From an uncultured Bacilli bacterium (lineage in GTDB: Bacteria > Bacillota_I > Bacilli_A > RF39 > UBA660): a stretch of DNA of 6,898 nucleotides. The position numbers and the translations under genes are program-made. The notes beneath the pieces are model-generated. The model was not told the DNA's origin and searched no databases. It worked only from the letters and a program-made list of their open reading frames with translations. The DNA lies in assembly GCA_947627145.1 (NCBI GenBank), contig CANQUW010000056.1, positions 1 to 6,898 on the forward strand, given 5' to 3'. Shown piece by piece: positions 4,845 through 6,898 of this stretch (its first letter is position 1; every line of letters starts with the position of its first letter).

Positions 4845-6003
4845 AGATTATTATAAATTAAAAATTAAAGGACGAGATTTTAATAGATTTATTAATACTT
4901 TGATTTCTTTTAAAATTTATTTTGATTATAGTTCTATTAAGAAAGATGAATGTATTATTATAGTAGATAGTGATAATTATGAAAAAATAAAAAAGTTAAA
5001 GACTAGTTATAAAATAGAAGTTATTAATACTTATGGTCCAGTTAAATATAAAAGACTTCTAAAAAAGTATAGTTTGTTTTTAGGTGCGATATTTTTAACA
5101 TATTTACTACTTACATTTTTATCATCGTTAATATTTAGAGTAGAAATTTTACATACTAATAAAGAAATACGTGATTTAGTAAGACGTGATTTGTATGAAT
5201 ATAATATTAAGCCTTATAGATTTAAGAAGAGTTTTAAAAAAAGAGAGGAAATACTTGATAAAATTTTAGAGAAGGAAAAAGAAAAGTTAGAATGGTTAGA
5301 GATTAAAGTTAGTGGTACTACTTATATTGTTAATGTTGAAGAAAGGAAAAAAAATAAAGTTAAAGTATTAGATGGTGAGCAAGATATAGTTGCTAAGAAA
5401 GATGCGATGATTTTAAGAATAGAAGCAGAACATGGAGAAGTACAAAAAAAGAAGTATGATTATGTAAAACGTGGAGATGTTATAATTAGTGGATTTATCA
5501 AAAATAAAGAAGATTATGTTAGCAAAGTTAGAGCAGAAGGTGTTGTATTTGGAGAAGTATGGTATAATGTTAGTGTTTTAATACCTAAAGTATATAAAGA
5601 GACTTTATATACAAATAAAGAAAATACTGTTTTACAGTTTAAATATTTAAATAAAGATTATAATTTGTTTTCTAAATACAAAGAATATGAGAGTGATAAT
5701 AAGTTTGTTATAAATAATAATATTTTACCTGTATCCTTTGGTATTGTTAAGTTAAAAGAAGTTAAGAATACTTATCATAAATATAATATTAATAATGTAG
5801 ATAATGTGGCTTTAAAGATTGCTTCAGATAAACTTTTGTCACAACTTGGAAATAGAGATACAATTATTTCTAAAAAAGTTTTGAAAAGATACGAAAAAAA
5901 GGGTAAAATATTAGTAGATGTATTTTTTAAAGTTTCTGAGGACATTACTGATTATGTGAGTATAAAAGATAAAGAAATTCCAAAGAACGAAGAGGAGGAG
6001 TAG
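4837..6003 (+). CDS. yqfD: Sporulation protein YqfD, membrane-anchored
   Basis: A 388-aa protein close in length to Bacillus YqfD. The N-terminal cytosolic part (1-75) holds a small alpha/beta domain. One transmembrane helix follows (about 79-100, core SLFLGAIFLTYLLLTFLSSL), and then a large, probably extracytoplasmic part. There, LEWLEIKVSGTTYIVNVEER (151-170), IVAKKDAMILRIEAEHGEV (184-202), KRGDVIISGFI (211-221) and VRAEGVVFGEVWYNVSVLIP (231-250) are the recognisable YqfD blocks. The family belongs to endospore-forming Firmicutes and is expressed in the mother cell; the biochemical role is not established. The ATG at 4837 overlaps the yqfC stop, with GAGGTAG (4824-4830) as ribosome binding site. 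The C-terminus is charged (KNEEEE) and encodes the AGGAGG used by the next gene, so translation of the whole group looks coupled. Confidence 0.85.
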   Translation: MIKDYYKLKIKGRDFNRFINTLISFKIYFDYSSIKKDECIIIVDSDNYEKIKKLKTSYKIEVINTYGPVKYKRLLKKYSLFLGAIFLTYLLLTFLSSLIFRVEILHTNKEIRDLVRRDLYEYNIKPYRFKKSFKKREEILDKILEKEKEKLEWLEIKVSGTTYIVNVEERKKNKVKVLDGEQDIVAKKDAMILRIEAEHGEVQKKKYDYVKRGDVIISGFIKNKEDYVSKVRAEGVVFGEVWYNVSVLIPKVYKETLYTNKENTVLQFKYLNKDYNLFSKYKEYESDNKFVINNNILPVSFGIVKLKEVKNTYHKYNINNVDNVALKIASDKLLSQLGNRDTIISKKVLKRYEKKGKILVDVFFKVSEDITDYVSIKDKEIPKNEEEE

Positions 6004-6005
6004 TT

Positions 6006-6602
6006 ATGATGTCTCTTTCTAGGGCAATTCAAGGTGTAGTAGATTTTACTTGGCCTATGGTTTTAATATCTTCTATTATTATAATATCACTTAGAATTAC
6101 ATATTTAATAGAAAAACATGAGAAGTTTGTATTATATAAAGAATTATTTTTTCTTTCATTTATAATTTATATTTTATGTTTGTTCCAAGTTGTAACTTAT
6201 CAAGATGTTGTTAGTTGGTCTAATAATAATTTTATACCATTTAGAGAAATATTAAGATATGAATTTGGAAGTAGACTTTTTATAAAAAATGTACTAGGTA
6301 ATATATTTTTGTTTTTACCTTTTGGACTTTTTATAAGTATTATATTAAAACCTAAGAAGCATTATATAATATTGTTTTTGATACTTGTTGCAAGTATTTC
6401 TATTGAATGGGTTCAAATGTCTATTGGAAGAGTATTTGATATAGATGATATTTTACTTAATGTAGTTGGTGGTTTGATTGGATATGTTCTTTATGTAATA
6501 TTTGTTCATATTGCAGATAGTTTACCAGAATTTTTGAAAAGTGAGGTTGTACTTAATATAATATCTATATTTTTACTTATGGGATGTTTAACGTTATTAT
6601 AG
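6006..6602 (+). CDS. VanZ-like membrane protein
   Basis: A 198-aa integral membrane protein with about six hydrophobic segments (roughly 17-35, 45-64, 97-114, 119-137, 146-168, 181-198). It carries the VanZ family blocks NNFIPF (74-79), NVLGNIFLFLPFG (95-107), IEWVQ (133-137) and GRVFDIDDILLNVVGGLIGY (141-160). The named member, VanZ of the vanA cluster, gives low-level teicoplanin resistance. Most homologues, including ones in housekeeping settings like this, have no known function, so no resistance role should be read into the name. AGGAGG (5993-5998), lying within yqfD, precedes ATG 6006 by 7 nt; ATG 6009 is possible. It starts 2 nt after yqfD and ends 12 nt before ybeY, so it sits inside one operon. 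In many Firmicutes phoH is found between yqfD and ybeY; this gene holds that position. Confidence 0.85.
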   Translation: MMSLSRAIQGVVDFTWPMVLISSIIIISLRITYLIEKHEKFVLYKELFFLSFIIYILCLFQVVTYQDVVSWSNNNFIPFREILRYEFGSRLFIKNVLGNIFLFLPFGLFISIILKPKKHYIILFLILVASISIEWVQMSIGRVFDIDDILLNVVGGLIGYVLYVIFVHIADSLPEFLKSEVVLNIISIFLLMGCLTLL

Positions 6603-6614
6603 AAGGAGAGTTTT

Positions 6615-6898
6615 ATGAATAATATTGAAGTAATTAATGAATTAGATGAAGAAATAAAAGAAGTAGATGCAATTAAAGAAGTACTTAGAGTAGCACTTGA
6701 AGTTGAGGAACTTAATCATATAGAGATGAATGTTATTTTAGTTGATGATGAAAAGATACATTCTATTAATAAACAATTTAGAAATATTGATAGACCAACT
6801 GATGTTATTAGTTTTGCTTTAGAAGATGATAAGACTTCTACTGTAGAAGTTTATGATTATAGAGTTTTAGGAGATATTTATATTTCTGTTCCAACTGC
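6615..6898 (+). CDS. ybeY: Endoribonuclease YbeY (partial, 3' end beyond window)
   Basis: The first 94 codons of YbeY, a zinc-dependent endoribonuclease involved in 16S rRNA 3'-end maturation and 70S ribosome quality control in the cytosol. Visible blocks are MNVILVDDEKIHSINKQFRN (38-57), RNIDRPTDVISF (56-67, with the conserved Arg and PTDVxSF) and LGDIYIS (85-91). The zinc-binding HxxxHxxxxxH motif lies beyond the window edge. GAAGGAGAG (6602-6610) gives a good ribosome binding site before ATG 6615, 12 nt after the VanZ-like gene. In the usual Firmicutes order it follows phoH; here it follows the VanZ-like gene in the same transcript. Confidence 0.92.
   Translation, partial: MNNIEVINELDEEIKEVDAIKEVLRVALEVEELNHIEMNVILVDDEKIHSINKQFRNIDRPTDVISFALEDDKTSTVEVYDYRVLGDIYISVPT

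Noticed and set aside
6006..6602. Glycopeptide resistance gene
   Set aside because: Only VanZ-family similarity is seen. No vanHAX, vanRS or vanY genes are present and the context is a housekeeping operon.

Overview
The window looks like chromosomal DNA of a very AT-rich, low-GC Gram-positive bacterium. Bases are overwhelmingly A/T and codons end mostly in A or T. Ribosome binding sites are Firmicutes-like (AGGAGG, GAGGT), and the -10 boxes are TATAAT-like, often in the extended TGn form. The gene set (RbgA/YlqF, YqfC, YqfD, YbeY, IspE) is that of the Bacilli/Clostridia. Because yqfC and yqfD belong to endospore-forming lineages, my inference is an uncultured, gut-type, reduced-genome Bacilli lineage related to Erysipelotrichales/RF39 rather than a true mycoplasma. 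All tryptophans in the annotated proteins use TGG, so nothing calls for the mycoplasma code.

All genes lie on the plus strand. Left part (1-2254): the last codons of a type I signal peptidase and its terminator; ispE for isoprenoid precursor synthesis by the MEP pathway; then two consecutive but different CYTH-fold genes. The first CYTH protein is CyaB/ThTPase-like with a degenerate signature. The second has an intact triphosphate-tunnel signature. A terminator and a new promoter separate the two.

Middle part (2255-3168): the least ordinary stretch. Just after the second CYTH gene come five consecutive hairpins (about 2265-2498). Their stems differ in sequence but keep pairing, and most share a TYAGTTG...CAACTGA base with A-rich linkers. 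The last hairpin competes with a weak terminator-like fold. A small charged ORF of unknown function follows (2615-2857), with a frame that stays open upstream but has no start codon there. Then comes a roughly 310-bp gene-free stretch with two extended -10 boxes, a GTCGAATTCGAC palindrome and a leader of about 165 nt.

Right part (3169-6898): a GNAT acetyltransferase and rbgA (50S ribosome assembly GTPase) form a short operon closed by a terminator. Then yqfC-yqfD-vanZ-like-ybeY are packed tightly, with overlaps or gaps of 2-12 nt. In many Firmicutes phoH sits between yqfD and ybeY; here a VanZ-like membrane protein occupies that place. Most of the window is ordinary housekeeping sequence. The hairpin array and the promoter/dyad region are the parts I could not explain with known features.
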